A stretch of 64,000 bases of DNA from Ctenosaura bakeri. Taxonomy: Eukaryota > Chordata > Lepidosauria > Squamata > Iguanidae. A program made the position numbers and the translations under genes. The stretch covers positions 307,855-371,854 of the forward strand of contig CAOLHI010001481.1 of NCBI GenBank assembly GCA_948474755.1, read 5' to 3'. Under the pieces are notes generated by a model. That model was not told the DNA's origin, ran no database searches, and saw only the letters and a program-made list of their open reading frames with translations. Below, in pieces: positions 1 through 59,201 of the stretch (position 1 is its first letter; each line of letters begins with the position of its first letter).

Positions 1-461
1 ATGTTTGCTGACCAATGAGCTCATATCTCTACTGGTTGCAGCTTGGTTGTCCATGGGGGGGGTCACTCCATCTATTAGGAGGCAGGTTCACTGAAGAAAT
101 ACTTAGATGGGCCAAGACTAAGAGGTACCTCCTACTTCCACACAAAAGTGAGTCATTCTTCACTTCTGAAAAAGAAAGTCCTGGGTGTGAGGCTTCCTTT
201 TCCTACTGTACCCGACTAGGCTGCTGTGGAAGAATCTGTTGTGTGGCTTGGAGCAGTTTGACCTTGTTGCTGATGGGCTTTTTCCTTCAGTATTGGCATT
301 TTCTTGTTTGCACGTCTTTAATTCTGCTTAACTAGAACAAGAAAGAATGTGTTGCTGGTTCTGAGTGTAGCTAATTTGTAGGTGTATTTTGGTGGGGGTG
401 TGATAATAGATTATAATAGATATGCTTAATGTAAAATTATCTTTTCATCCTTTTTTTTCAG
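1..461 (+). other. DNM2 intron (3' part)
   Basis: Intronic sequence before the exon at 462, ending in a T-rich tract and CAG. No gene or recognised repeat seen; the small open frame at 15-335 is chance. Confidence 0.7.
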
Positions 462-47437
<46,976 letters not shown>

Positions 47438-49525
47438 CCATGACCACTACCCTGAGCGGGAACGATCGCTTGTTAACTATCTTGTGGATAGAACTCATGC
47501 CTAATCTCGTGTAAAACTGCTCTTTGCAACTGATCAACTGTAGCCAAGGCCCATTTTTCCCATCTCCTCTTTCTCCTCCTTCCCCTGCCCTTGCTACCAT
47601 AGCACGACCATGGCAGAAGTCACCATGGGATGGGTGCTGTGGGTCAGTCACCTGTAAATAGCTCTGAGAGGCCAGGCATTCCTTTAGTAGTTCCCTCTCT
47701 CTGTCCCTGGGTCTTGGCTTGGAAGTGATTTGGTGATTGTGGGGGAGAAGGGGAGTTATTTCTTCATCCTTCTCGTGGTGGCCACACCTGACCCATTCCA
47801 CATGGGAATGTGGCGTATTCTGTTTTGTGGAGTTGTTTTGCACTTTGTTGAAAATATGGAATGGAACCCTGAATTGAGTGATTGCCAAGGAATTACCTGG
47901 GAATGTGTACAAGTGGAAAACTTGTGTTTCCATCAGTAGTTATGCATTCAACACATTGAATCTTCTTTTGCCATTCATGTTAATTGAACTTGTCCACCTC
48001 CTTTACCCTACACATCCTGCAATGGATTTCTTTGTATTGTAAAAATCTCTCCCTTAGATTGCCTTAACTTTCCCCCTTTAAATTTCAATGCAGAATTTAT
48101 CACTTGATTTCTGTTTTATAGCTTGGAAGCAGATAAAGAAACGATGGGACTGCAGAGAGCAAATTACTAATAAACCCAATTCACTGAACCTAGAGCAAGA
48201 CTTTGTGAAGCAAAATAAATGGAACAAGGAAGGCACTGAGTCACTTCTGGGCCTTAAGTTTAATACCAGTGTGCATGCCAGGTTACCCTCTGTACAACCA
48301 GTGCTTGTGCTTAAAACAGGAACAGTGGCATTTGAACTAAATTTGCCAGTTGTGACATGGATAAAAATGATTGCTGATCCTTCCTGTTTTATACCAGAGA
48401 GACATCCAGCTGGCCAGTTGCAGGCATGTCAGTCATTTCTGGTAGTAGTGTCAGCATGCCCTGATTCACTATGACTGCTTGTAACCATGTGGGAAAATGG
48501 TGCAATGGGTCAGGATGTCAAAAACATTTATCAGGACTGTGATCCTCCTCAGCATGACTTGTTTCTAATGGAAGCTTTCTCCTCCCTATTCTTTTCAAAA
48601 GAGTGACTTTGTCCCATGCAGTTAACTCATTTTGAGATGTGCTATAGTACAGCTTGCCTCTGTTTTGAGGCTGAGGAAGTTCTTCATGGCAAACTGTGTC
48701 CAGAAACGGATCTCATGGCTGTAGTGCTGGAAGGCCCACTATCTTACAGAAGCTCCTCAAGGAGCCTCATCTCTGAAAAGAGATTTTTATGGATGGCTGT
48801 TCTATCTGTGGAGCCATTACTTACCCTGCAAGTTCATGAAGCAACACTGGAACCTTCTCAGCACTCTCTGCGCTCCCTGGGCTGTGGTTGTATATATTTT
48901 TCATAAATACAGACTGTTTTAATACTTGTATAAATTCTAGATTTTTTTAAAAAAAACCAGACCCCCCCCCACTCCCCCTGCCCTCATGCACAAGCCTATC
49001 AGGGATTCCTCAGCCCTTCCTGAGACAAGATATAAGGAACAGTGACACACACCATCTGCCTTAAATGTTTCCTTCCAGTGGCCTCTTTCCTTTCTACCTG
49101 AGCTGGAGCAGTAGTTATTTGTTTCATGTCCTGGAGGATATGAACCTTTCACAGACAGTGCTACCTTTGTGCCTTTACCACTTGATTTCTATGCTGTCTG
49201 CCCTAATAACCAATGTTGCCTTCCTGCAAATGTCCCTCTGTCTCCAAAGTCACTAGCGAGAACTTTGATCCCGTCTTCCAGTGCATTTCATGACCTCCTG
49301 CCATGTATGTCCATCACTTCTCTGAAAGCTGGCATTTGCTTGGTAGCATGGACTTCTATTTCATTCATTCGCTTCCACTTGACTCTTCTTGTTACCATGT
49401 GTGAAGGGGCTATTGGGACCTTCTCTTCCTCATCTTTAGATGAGAAAATCTCCCAGCAGTTTGAGATAAGTGCCTCCATTATGTATCTTATTAATAAACT
49501 AAAATAAAGGGAAATTCTGCTGGTG
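47438..49525 (+). other. DNM2: DNM2 3' untranslated region
   Basis: Sequence from the stop codon to the best poly(A) signals. It contains no coding signal and no recognised transposon. An AT-rich stretch near 48,900-48,950 could mark a shorter 3' end. Length (about 2.1 kb) is inferred from the poly(A) signals, not from transcripts. Confidence 0.6.
49493..49508 (+). terminator. Tandem poly(A) signals, likely DNM2 3' end
   Basis: Two AATAAA hexamers occur at 49493-49498 and 49503-49508. They are followed within 15-60 nt by a GT/T-rich stretch (TGGTGGAAGG, then CTTGTGGTGTTGGTTTTTTT), the expected arrangement for a cleavage and polyadenylation site. Confidence 0.6.
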
Positions 49526-49919
49526 GAAGGTCTCTGGCAGCTTGTGGTGTTGGTTTTTTTTACAGGGGTGCAGTATCTGTTTTCAAGTATCTCTAATGGA
49601 AGACATTAGAGGTCGGTCAGTTAGTGGCCTCTGTCACATGTAATAGTAACACCAGCTAAGGCATCCAGAATGACTGTTTGATCTTGCCCAGTTCTGTATT
49701 TTTAATAAGAAGCAGTTGTAGATAACCTACTAATTACACCATCTTAAAGCAGTCAAGTTAAAAAAGCTTAAGGACATTTAGCTGTAGTAAACCCCTTAAT
49801 TCATTGGGATTTTTAAGGCTGTTTGCAGCAATTGATTTTCTTCAGGATCATTGTTTTCCACTTACTCATTAAATGATGCAGCCAGGATACGTGCTTGATA
49901 TGAGAGCCAAATCTAGTAT

Positions 49920-49927
49920 CTCTAGCA
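49920..49927. repeat. Target-site duplication, left copy (CTCTAGCA)
   Basis: Identical to 50618-50625 and immediately outside both SPIN-like termini. Eight bases is the hAT length. The perfect match suggests a relatively undisturbed insertion. Confidence 0.88.
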
Positions 49928-50617
49928 CAGTGGTTCTCAACCTGTGGGTCGGGACCCCTTTAGGGGTCGAATGACCCTTTCACAGGGGTCACCTAAGACC
50001 ATTGGAAAATACTTATTTCCAATGGTCTTAGGCTCCATTCCCTCCTCGGTGGTGGTGCGCAAGCGCAAGCCACACGCTCGCATCCTCCTGCCCCCTGTTC
50101 AGAAGGGACTGAAATCGTTCCCCTTCTCTGCTACCGGGAGAACCTTTCGTCTGACGGGCCAGCTTGGGAGGGTGGCAGCAGCACAGGGGGCAGGCCACCT
50201 CCTTGCCACGGCCACTGCCCCACTCGCCATGGAGGGGGCACTGTGGAAGGGCCGAGGGGCTGCAAGGCGGTGCCTTTCTGGGAGGGTGAGCTGTGCCCGG
50301 CGCAAAAGACAAAGGCACTGGAATTCCTCCCCCTCCCCGGCCAGGGTCGACACTCTGGAAACTTTTCCCACACTGCTACCCCCAGGCGAAAATGAGAGCG
50401 AAGCAGAAGCAGAGCCCGGGGTGGGGTTTCTTGGAGTTTTTTCCCGGGGGAGACGCACGGCTCCTCTTTCTCTCCCTGCCCCCCCCCCGTTCCTGGCTGG
50501 CAATGCGGTGGGGGAGGGCATTGTAAATAATAAATAAATAATTTTATGGTTGGGGGTCACCACAACATGAGGAACTGTATTAAAGGGTTGCGGCATTAGG
50601 AAGGTTGAGAACCACTG
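49928..50617 (+). mobile_element. SPIN-like non-autonomous hAT transposon with GC-rich cargo
   Basis: Starts CAGTGGTTCTCAACCTGTGG and GTCGGGACCCCTTTAGGGGT; ends TTTTATGGTTGGGGGTCACC, then AAAGGGTTGCGGCATTAGG and GGTTGAGAACCACTG. Both ends match the SPIN hAT family as I know it, a family spread horizontally among tetrapods. Terminal inverted repeats are about 15 bp. An exact 8-bp duplication CTCTAGCA flanks it (49920-49927 and 50618-50625), the hAT hallmark. The usual short SPIN_NA interior is replaced by about 500 bp of GC-rich DNA (about 50033-50535). No transposase frame. Confidence 0.88.
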
Positions 50618-50625
50618 CTCTAGCA
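50618..50625. repeat. Target-site duplication, right copy (CTCTAGCA)
   Basis: Right member of the exact 8-bp pair described for 49920-49927. Confidence 0.88.
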
Positions 50626-50820
50626 GTAAATTAAATACATTGGTACAAGCATACATTCAAGTTGCATACATTTATACAGTAATGTTTCCTGTTGCTGAAT
50701 ATGATGGACACTTAGGAAAGGTTTTTTGAAAGTGACTGCACACATGTACACACTCTTGCTCAATTGAAACCAAAGCTGCCTGAAGACTTTGTGGGAGCCT
50801 TTTCCCCCCTCAAAATTAAG

Positions 50821-51003
50821 GTGAGCCAGTGTAGTGTGGTGGTTTGAGCATTGGAGCACAACCATGGAGACCAGGGTTTGATTCCCCACTCAGCCATGGA
50901 AACTCACTGGGTGACCTTGGATTTGTCACAATGTCAGCCCCAGAACACGCTGTGATAAGGTTGCCATAAGTCAGAAATGTCTTGAAGGCACACAACAACA
51001 ACA
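50821..51003 (+). mobile_element. tRNA-derived SINE copy 5
   Basis: GTGAGCCAGTGTAGTGTGGT, then GACCAGGGTTTGATTCCCCA, CCATGGAAACTCACTGGGTG and TGTCTTGAAGGCACACAACA with an AACAACAAC tail. It sits 200 bp downstream of the SPIN-like element and outside DNM2. Confidence 0.8.
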
Positions 51004-53765
51004 AGTTGTGAAAGGGCAGATCAAATAAGCAAGATACCACAAGTTACCTTATAGAACTCAGTGGAACATTTGTTTGCAGTTGTTCCTTTACACCTTAGCA
51101 GAGTTGGCCAAGGGCTCAGAGGAGCCATCGCATGCTGCATAACACCTTCTCCAACAAAGGCATCAAAATAAGTAGTATAGCAGGCCTAGAAGCTCCTGGC
51201 AATGATTCATAAGGAACAGATGTAGTGATTCACACTAAACCTTGCAGTAGAGCTGTTACTAGTCATTTGACAACATTAGTGATTGGGGGAAGGGTAGGTG
51301 CATGTTTATAAAGCATCTAAAACAGGCAGGCACAAAGTGGCTCTCCACATGCTCCACTGCCACTCCCAGCAGCCAGTATGGCCAGTGGCAGAGTACTGAG
51401 AGTCACAGTTCAATGAGATCTGGAGGGTCCCACTTCCAATCTGAAACAGCTAACCAATCTTACCTGTAAGTAATATAACATTTGTTCAGGTACTTTCACC
51501 ACATATGGTTGCTTTGTACATATAAAAAGCAAAGAGAGACAGTTTGGTCTGTGAGGGGGAAAAGATGAAATTCAACAGTTGGGCAATACCTTTATTGAGA
51601 AAAGAGCATGCAAAGTTTTGGGTTCTCCAGAATTCTTCACTAGAATAGTACCAAAAGTAGGGGATTGGAGTATGAAGTTATGCCACATTTTGTGGCCTTG
51701 AGCTCTATCTTGGATCCTGCTCAAAGTGAAGTTGTTGACTGAATTAGTCCCTTCCGGGTCCTCCTGCATGTACGTGGTTATACTCAGGATTTTTTGGTCT
51801 TGTAAGAATGGCTGATTCTCATTTTGGATGCAATGAAGACTGGACAGAACTCAGATCCATTTCTGGTGGTAGATGAAAACAGATAGGTTCCTGGATAGAA
51901 AAAGAACAGAAGTAAATATGACTCAAGCTTTGCTAAAAAAAGAAAAGAAAAAGAAAGAAACACTGATGTTTCTTTTTACTAGTTATCTGTCTACCCACCC
52001 ATCTTGTTTAGCTTATGGGAAGAGACAAATCTGGTTACAAACAGCCTCTGGTTTTCATCAGTGGAGATCAGCTGATTAGTGAAGCTAATCTAGCTCTGTC
52101 CCACAACTTACTATACATTTGAAGTTACACAAATTTTACTTCAGTTTAGTGTTGGTTAATTTTTTGCTGCAAAATGTGGACATAAAGTTAATTGTAGGTT
52201 TCATTTGCCTAAAATCTGTAATATTTTCTGAGCCTGTAGAATTGCACATTCACTTTGATCCATACCAGAACTTGGAAAAATACATTAAAAGTAACATCAC
52301 TACTTCTTTCTTTCAGATATTTTAACAAAGGGGAAACAAATTTTAAGATTTGAGCTTTTTATCTAATCAGTAATGTTTACATGTTATTGAGCAAATATTA
52401 ACTGGATGGGGGATTGGCCTTTTCAGATGGCTTTTAAAAAAAACTGGCAATGTTGTGTTAGTCATGTGTTACTCTACTCACTACTAATGAGTAACATGAG
52501 CCATTAGTTTTTGAGAGTAATGTTGCTATTTGAAGTATTATTCCAGCTTTCCATCTCAATTAAGTTATAAGTGAGGTAAATGAATTGAAGCAGTTCACCT
52601 TATATCTGATGAGCTTAAGTACACTGATTTTGTTAGATCTATGCCAAGTGTGTGTCATGTACTGGATAACACATACTGCGCAAAACTCACTGAGGTGGAT
52701 TGCAGTTTATTTTTATGGATGAGCATGAGCAGCACAGCACACTTCCACAGTTGAAGAGTGCATACAGCATACATCTTTTATAGGTTATCAATATAAGTTT
52801 GGGCATGTAAAGCATTCGTTGGTCAAAGCCATAAATCCCTTTGTGTGTCTATCCTTCCTTTTTCTTCCCAGGATTGTGTCTTCCACAAACTCACACATCC
52901 TTGACCAAAGTGACCCCCCTACATATTTCTCTATCCCTATTTTCATAACATCCTAGCACCATTAGCCGTAACTGTCATTTGCCAGCCTGTTCTTGCACTT
53001 TCCTAACATGAAACACAATGTAACAGCAAGTGGCATTTTGATTACAATGGAGCAGCAATTAGTAATACTTAAGCCTAGAAACATGGGAGCTCCTTTTTAG
53101 CGATGGCTATATACATGGCAAGAGCAGAGAATATACATTCAGCAGGTTAGTATTTGCTATGACAGGGATCTCAGCAACTTTTTAGGAAGTTTGCTGTGTT
53201 ACTTGCCTTGCTGTAAATAAACAGTGCTGTTCGATGCTGAGTAACGTTTGTGGAATGCAAGTTTGCTAAGACTAAGGGCATATATGTTGGTTACAGAATT
53301 ATACATTTCCATATAAATTGAGGTGCACAAAGCTGTGATTGGCCGAGGATCATACATCTCACATCATCCCACTGTCCTAGACATGTTCCCAGACTTTTGG
53401 TTGCTTACACACCTTCTACCCTTGAGGCTGGAGCATGTTCCTGCCTCCTTATCTTTGAGCATTTCCAGTTCTTATAACACCTTTCCATGCTTTCCTTTTC
53501 TCCCTCTGATCTTCCCCTGACCTGGATACATTATAGCAGTGAGCAATAAAGCAACCATTGGAGACACTAGAATACACAAACAAATTTCACTTGGTTACAT
53601 TGTTGCAACTAACAATTGGCAATTGATACTTTGCAGCACTCTACCTAACTATATCACTGCTAAACTAGCTGCCTGATCTATTCTAATCCAGCAATTTTAA
53701 TCCACATCCAGCATTATGGCAGGAGTCACACATCTTGACATAAACACAGCAGACTTCCTTTCTTA
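51004..53765. other. Intergenic region downstream of DNM2
   Basis: A foldback-family fragment near 51330-51430; otherwise no gene, RNA or named repeat that I can support. No gene appears after DNM2 in this window. Confidence 0.5.
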
Positions 53766-54526
53766 GGCCCTTTTTGCATGGCATTTTTAAAGCGCATTAG
53801 GCATGCTCCCTCCCCCCTTCACGAGCTGCCGTACCGCATGACGTTCAGGCAAACCAGGTGTTATCACAGCCACAGATAGTGCTGATAGCGCGTATAACCT
53901 CCCTTTCACGCATCGGTTGCGCAACCAGAGGGCCTGCGGAGCTGTCGTCCCGTGTGCTTCTGGGAAGGACTCGGGAGTGGGCGGGGTGTGGGCAGTCCCT
54001 GCTGCCTGTCCCTCACGCCGCAGCTCCTAGAGGACACTCCGCCCAGCAGCAGGCCGGCCGCTGCCCCCATCACAGCAGGGAACACTGCATGACACATCAC
54101 TGCAAGAGGCCACCCTGGGGCTGCGTCGCCACTCACACTCGAGACGACAGCAGCCCCCAGGGTCCAGCCAACTGTGTTTTTTTTTAAACCCTGCACTATC
54201 GTTAGCACATTAGCATGTTACCAACATAGTATGAAACAGCCTGTTAGCAGGATCTATCATGCTAACGTTAGCATGATAGTTGACAAAACAATAAGAAAGA
54301 AAAACCACCGACCAATCAGGGGTGGTGGGGTGGGGACAGGGCAGGACCTGGGCGTGGCCCAGGACACCAACATGCAGACAAGGCACCGGGCAGGGACTGG
54401 TGCTCTCTCCCAAATGCCCTACCATGTGCAGACTGCAAGGGGCGTTCTACTGGGCCTCTTGCGATATTGGCAATATCGTGAGGGCTCTAGTTCATCGAGT
54501 TATCAAAGTAACGTGTGAAAAGGGCC
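53766..54526. mobile_element. Harbinger-like MITE, GC-rich
   Basis: Ends form a terminal inverted repeat: GGCCCTTTTTGCATG on the left and, in reverse complement, GGCCCTTTTCACACG on the right. A TTA trinucleotide flanks both ends (53763-53765 and 54527-54529), as expected for PIF/Harbinger target duplications. The 761-bp interior is GC-rich, has no transposase and contains a 26-bp perfect palindrome at 54254-54279. The family name is inferred from the ends only. Confidence 0.6.
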
Positions 54527-54599
54527 TTAGACAGCACAATTGGAGTTGCTTCTTCTCTATTTGCAGGCCATGAACATCTGTGTAAAATGGAGAAGAGAG

Positions 54600-55320
54600 A
54601 TTGTCAATGTCAGGCAGGGGCTAAGCAAACACAGAGGCAGCAACTGGGGTTTTATGGCTTTTAGTAAGTAGGGAGTAAAATAAGGGGTTACAGCACCCAA
54701 AGCAAACAGAGGCAATAAATAAAGCCATAAAGTAATTAAGGGGTTACGTCACCCAAGATGGACGGAGGCAGTGAAACTCAGCAACGAGGATTAACCAGGA
54801 ACAGAATAACCAGGAACAAAAAGTCCATGAAACAGAATGCAGATTCGCAGGTGATAGACGGTTGTTGCCCTGTGACCCCCTCCCCCAGCATCTGCCTTAA
54901 ATAGTCTTTAGCCCAGCTGGGGCTGATCAAATGCCTGTTGGCCTGGCCTGCAGCTGGAGGCCCTCAAGATCTCAGACAACGTCTCAAGCAGGCGCTTTGA
55001 TCTATGAACTGCCACCTTTTCCAGTCACCTCTGGAGGAATATGGGGGGAAAGTCTGCTGCAAACTCCGGGCTGGAGTCAGGAACAGCAGCTTCTGTCGAG
55101 CCAGAAGCATTGGACTCCTCTGCTGCAGGTACTGGCTTGGGCCCCGGCTCTGGGACAGCTGTGGCGTCACTGGCAGGCCCCTCCCTTGCCTCTGCAGGAA
55201 CCCCCTCTCCCTCCAAGGGATCCTACCCTGGCTGGGAGTCCAAGTCCAACTCAGAGTCCCTGTCTGAATCGGCAGCCTGCTCAGCCTGGCTCATGACAGA
55301 GATCATGAGAAACAGCACTT
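54600..55320 (-). repeat. Unclassified GC-rich block, possibly retroelement-derived
   Basis: On the - strand from about 55295 an ATG-led frame reads MSQAEQAADSDRDSELDLDS and stops; an overlapping frame (55216-55025) continues with Pro/Ala/Glu-rich text such as EGEGVPAEAREGPASDATAV. Acidic starts like this occur in some gag proteins, and a TTTAAGG box lies further along the same strand near 54,900. No diagnostic retroelement motif was found, so the identity is open. Confidence 0.3.
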
Positions 55321-55891
55321 TCAATGCCCTCTTAGAATCTGCAAGATGGGAAAGCTAGTGGGGAAGGATTAACTTATTGCTCTGTGTTAATACTCGTAGA
55401 ATTCTGTTTCAATTGAATTTATGTAGAAAGACAATATTTTAAAAAATAGATAATTTTTAACTTGGCATTTAGATTTATATCATATTATTATGTGGTGGAA
55501 AATCCCATCATTTTACTCCACCCCTGCCCCCCCATCATGTGTGGAGGAAGAGGAGAAAACAAATGAATTTTTGAAAAACCCATTTCTTCTTCATGGTCTC
55601 TGTGACTCACACAAATACGTTATCTGTGCCTGCACAGTAGACCCTTTCAGAACCTTCTAGAGCTTAGACCTAGCATTTTGATGGGAACCCAATCCACTTC
55701 CTTGAGGCTATATTAGGTTCCTTCTCACCATGGTCCCCAGTTTTTTTTGCCCATGTTAGTTGTGCCCTTAGGAGCCTTCTATTCAAGAAAATTTTACATA
55801 CTTTGACCTACCTTTTGCTTTTGGTTTTTGGCCTTGCCTTGCATTTTGGCTTGGTTCTCTCACTGCTTCAAACAGATCTCTTTGACATTTT

Positions 55892-57625
55892 ATGGCATTG
55901 ACGGCCTTCTTTAAGCACTGTCATTCTTGCAATGCTAAGATCCCTGACCATGACAAGCACTCAAAGTATATAATCTATTTAGGGGAGGCTCATAATGTCT
56001 CCCCCTGCAAGCACTGCCAGGCCTTTACACCCCAGTCTGGAGTAACAGACTCTGGTCCATCTTGTGGGAGAAGACATTACAACTTTCAACCTGATCTAGA
56101 GGTTCAGGCACAGTATCTACATCTCCAGATCAGCCTGGTCCTTCAACCAAGAAAGCCCCTAGGCCCTCACAAATGGAGATGAAGGCATCGCATTGCCCGT
56201 CCTCTAAGGAAATCACTCGTGAACAGCACTCCTTGACACCTGCCAGTGGCAGAGATCGACCTCCTTTGGCACAAGGACAAACTTCTACCTCGACTCCTTC
56301 GTTGTTGGCCTCAAGGCCCTGGCCACCTTGTGTGGTTTGAGACACCCCTAGGTGTTCTTTTGAGAGAGAACTAAATCCAAGAGGGAGAAGAACTCAAAGG
56401 ACCACCCCCCTCGCACTCTCTGAAGGGACAGTTCAACTTCAACTGCTGTTAGTAATGACAGTCTCACAAGGTCCTTTCACTTTGCCTCCAGCACTCCTAC
56501 CCAACAGCAGCTGCCTCTTCTGGCTTCATGGCTATTACAGGGACCTCCTTGTTCTTCATCGCCATCGGCCTTGATGGGAGTTTCAGATAGCGAGATACTT
56601 GAGGGCACACCTGCCTGACAAGTGCCTCCACAGGGGAACAAAAGAACATCCTGACTCAGACTCCAAACATCCCATTAAGATAGTCACTGTCAAGGGGACT
56701 TCTCAAGAAGATCATCCACCTCATTCACCTCAAACCCGACATGAACTAAGATTGTGTTCTCCATCTCACCATTGAAGGTCATGTTCTTGATCTCATCATA
56801 CTTTAGATCCCACTTGGGGTCATCCCGCAGGTCTAGTCATTGGCGCTGAAGTTCCTGGTCTAGCTACAGGGAATGCTCCCTCTCCCATAGATGCAGGACC
56901 TATGCCTATTATTCCCATTTGGCTTGGAATATGACTATTCATCAGAAGAATATTATATTCCTCATTGTCATTGCAGGCAACATGGACATGTGTATGAGGA
57001 AGTCTATGTCCCTCAGCGTTGACACCGTTCTTTGGTGTCAACTCAATCTTCGGACCACCTCCTAAAAAACAATGTACAGAAGCAACTGCTACTGCCAAGT
57101 AGACTCAGTCTCCACCTTCCACTTCTGCCCAGGCAGCAGAGACCCAGACCCAAGCCTCTCAAGATCCACTCCTCTGGTGTCTGTTCAATGGAATACACCT
57201 GAAGCCCCTTCTTGACATTCTCCTTTGGCTTTACTGTGTGCTGCTTCAACCTCAAATGATTCAACAAATGGTCTCTGCAAAAAAAAAACCCTGAGCCTTC
57301 TGTCTTGCAGGATGAGCCCATCTCCCCAACTGATGATGTCCGGGCATTCTCCAGTCTCATGCTTTGCATGGCCAAGTCTATCAACTTCAAGACCAGGCAC
57401 CATAAGGAAACCATTGAGGATCCCATTTATCATCAGTCTCAAGAGCAGGCACCAGCTCCAGCTTCAATACCTCTCCTGCCTTATCTTCTCTGAGTCTTTA
57501 AGAAATCCTGGTCTTCTCCTGCTTTGGTATCAGCCACCACTGAGAAGCATGACTCCTTATATAGGATCATTGATACTAGCGAGGAATGGCTTCAACAGCA
57601 TCCTAAAGCCAACTCTATTATAATT
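55892..57625 (+). pseudogene. DIRS 2 gag-like ORF1 remnant with Cys/His motif
   Basis: The first block reads KHCHSCNAKIPDHDKHSKYI, then YLGEAHNVSPCKHCQAFTPQ: a Cys-x2-Cys ... His ... Cys-x2-Cys pattern typical of the vertebrate DIRS ORF1 start. A later block (57305-57493) reads EPISPTDDVRAFSSLMLCMA, another common DIRS ORF1 segment. Frames are broken between them. Confidence 0.65.
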
Positions 57626-58499
57626 GATGTAGCACAGTCCAAAACCTCTCAAACCCTTCATTCTACCCCACCCCAAAGGGAAGGGAAGAGGCTCAGTGCC
57701 TGAGGCCATGAGAATTATCCTAATGTTGCCCTTCTTTTCAAGATCGCTAACTACAGTGCCTGCATGGCAGCCTACAATCAGTTCCTTTCAAATAAAGTCT
57801 TCATCAGACCGCCTCAAGATGAAAAGAAGGTGGCTTCGGTATTTCTGTTCGAAGCCCGACATCTATTGACACAACAAACCACTACAGCCCAACACATTGC
57901 ACAATGTGCCTCCAAAGTCTTGCTTCAGCTGTGACTCTTTGCCCTCATTCTTGATTGGCATCCTCTGGTGTATTCCAGTCCACTTGATCCATGGCTGATG
58001 ACCTTCCCTTTGACAATGCCGGTCTCTTCAACATGTCTACTGATGACCAATTGGAACACACTCATAAGATGAAGTCTACTGTCAAAAAGTATGACATCCA
58101 ACCTCAGCACCAGTTTCTATTGGTATCATTACCGGCAATACCATCTGCTTTCGAGAAGAATCTGCAGCACAACGACTTCACACTGTGCCCCCTCCTCCAT
58201 CACTTTCTCAACAAATGTCTAGAAGACTGCTGGTATGTTCTCAAAAGATGCAATACAAAAAGAAATCAGACTTGTCTAACTGTCGCGTTTGACTCTTCCA
58301 AGAACGACTTCATGACTGTTGATACTGTTTCTGTCACTTCTACACATTCATCACCTGTCTTCAACTTCAACACCGACCCAGACACTGTGCCATCCCTGTC
58401 TTCCATTGCTATCTCCATGTCCACACCAACATCTCCAGACCCTTTCTTTGGAACAACTCAAGAAACATCTTCATGCCTGGACATTGATCACCAATGACT

Positions 58500-59200
58500 C
58501 ATGGATGCTCAACATAGTGGCCAGAGGTTATGCAATAGAGTTTCATAGACTACCTCCTGTAGGCCACATACACGTCCCTCAGCCATCACACCCTCTCAAC
58601 AAAGAGATAGTCACCCTCCTAGGAAAAGGAGCCATAGAGCCAAGAAGTCACAGTTCATCCTATCACAAAGGATTCAATTTATTGGAGCCATTCTTGACTC
58701 CATAAGAAAGTCAGCATCCCTTCCACCCAAATTTGGGAGTTGTCACCTCACTGTGGTATCAGCTCTCCAATGAAACTGTCAAGCCAGAGCGAAGTCTCTA
58801 CAGGTCCTTGTAGGCCTCATGGCATTGAAAATGGCAGTAACATCATCTGCCAGATGGTGAATGAAGCCTCTACAGAATTGGTTCCTTGATGCCTTCAGCC
58901 CCATCTGACACTGACCACCTTGATAGCTGTTGGTACCACGCCCAGTACTTCAGTCATTGGCTTGGCTTGGCTCTCACCATTTCAGCAGCCACCACCGACA
59001 GTCTCAGTAATGACAGATGCGTCACTAGATGGGGGGAGCCCACACTGGAAATCTAACTGTGAGGGGCAAGTGGTTGACATCAGTGAAAACCCTCCGTATC
59101 AATGCCTTGGAGCCAGTGGCTGTCATAAAAGCTTTTGCAGCCTTCGAGGACAGGCTGTGAGGGAAAGTGGTTCAAGTATTGACAGACAACACTAGAGTGC
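58500..59200 (+). pseudogene. DIRS 2 reverse transcriptase start and RNase H start
   Basis: VARGYAIEFHRLPPVGHIHV and EIVTLLGKGAIEPRSHSS are the N-terminal reverse transcriptase segments. Soon after comes LQVLVGLMALKMAV (the RT/RNase H connection) and TVSVMTDASLDGGSPHWKSN, the TDAS RNase H motif. The palm with the YLDD box is absent, so an internal deletion removed it. The RNase H frame is cut at 59201 by the repeat array and resumes at about 60908. Confidence 0.7.
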
Positions 59201-59201
59201 T

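Noticed and set aside
48088..48474. A 128-codon frame just after the DNM2 stop
   Set aside because: It lies inside the 3' UTR, has no splice signals or recognisable domain, and is best explained as chance.
49944..50656. Long frames on both strands (197 and 185 codons) in the SPIN-like cargo
   Set aside because: Both strands are open at once, as expected for GC-rich DNA; no domain or conserved motif. They overlap the transposon ends.
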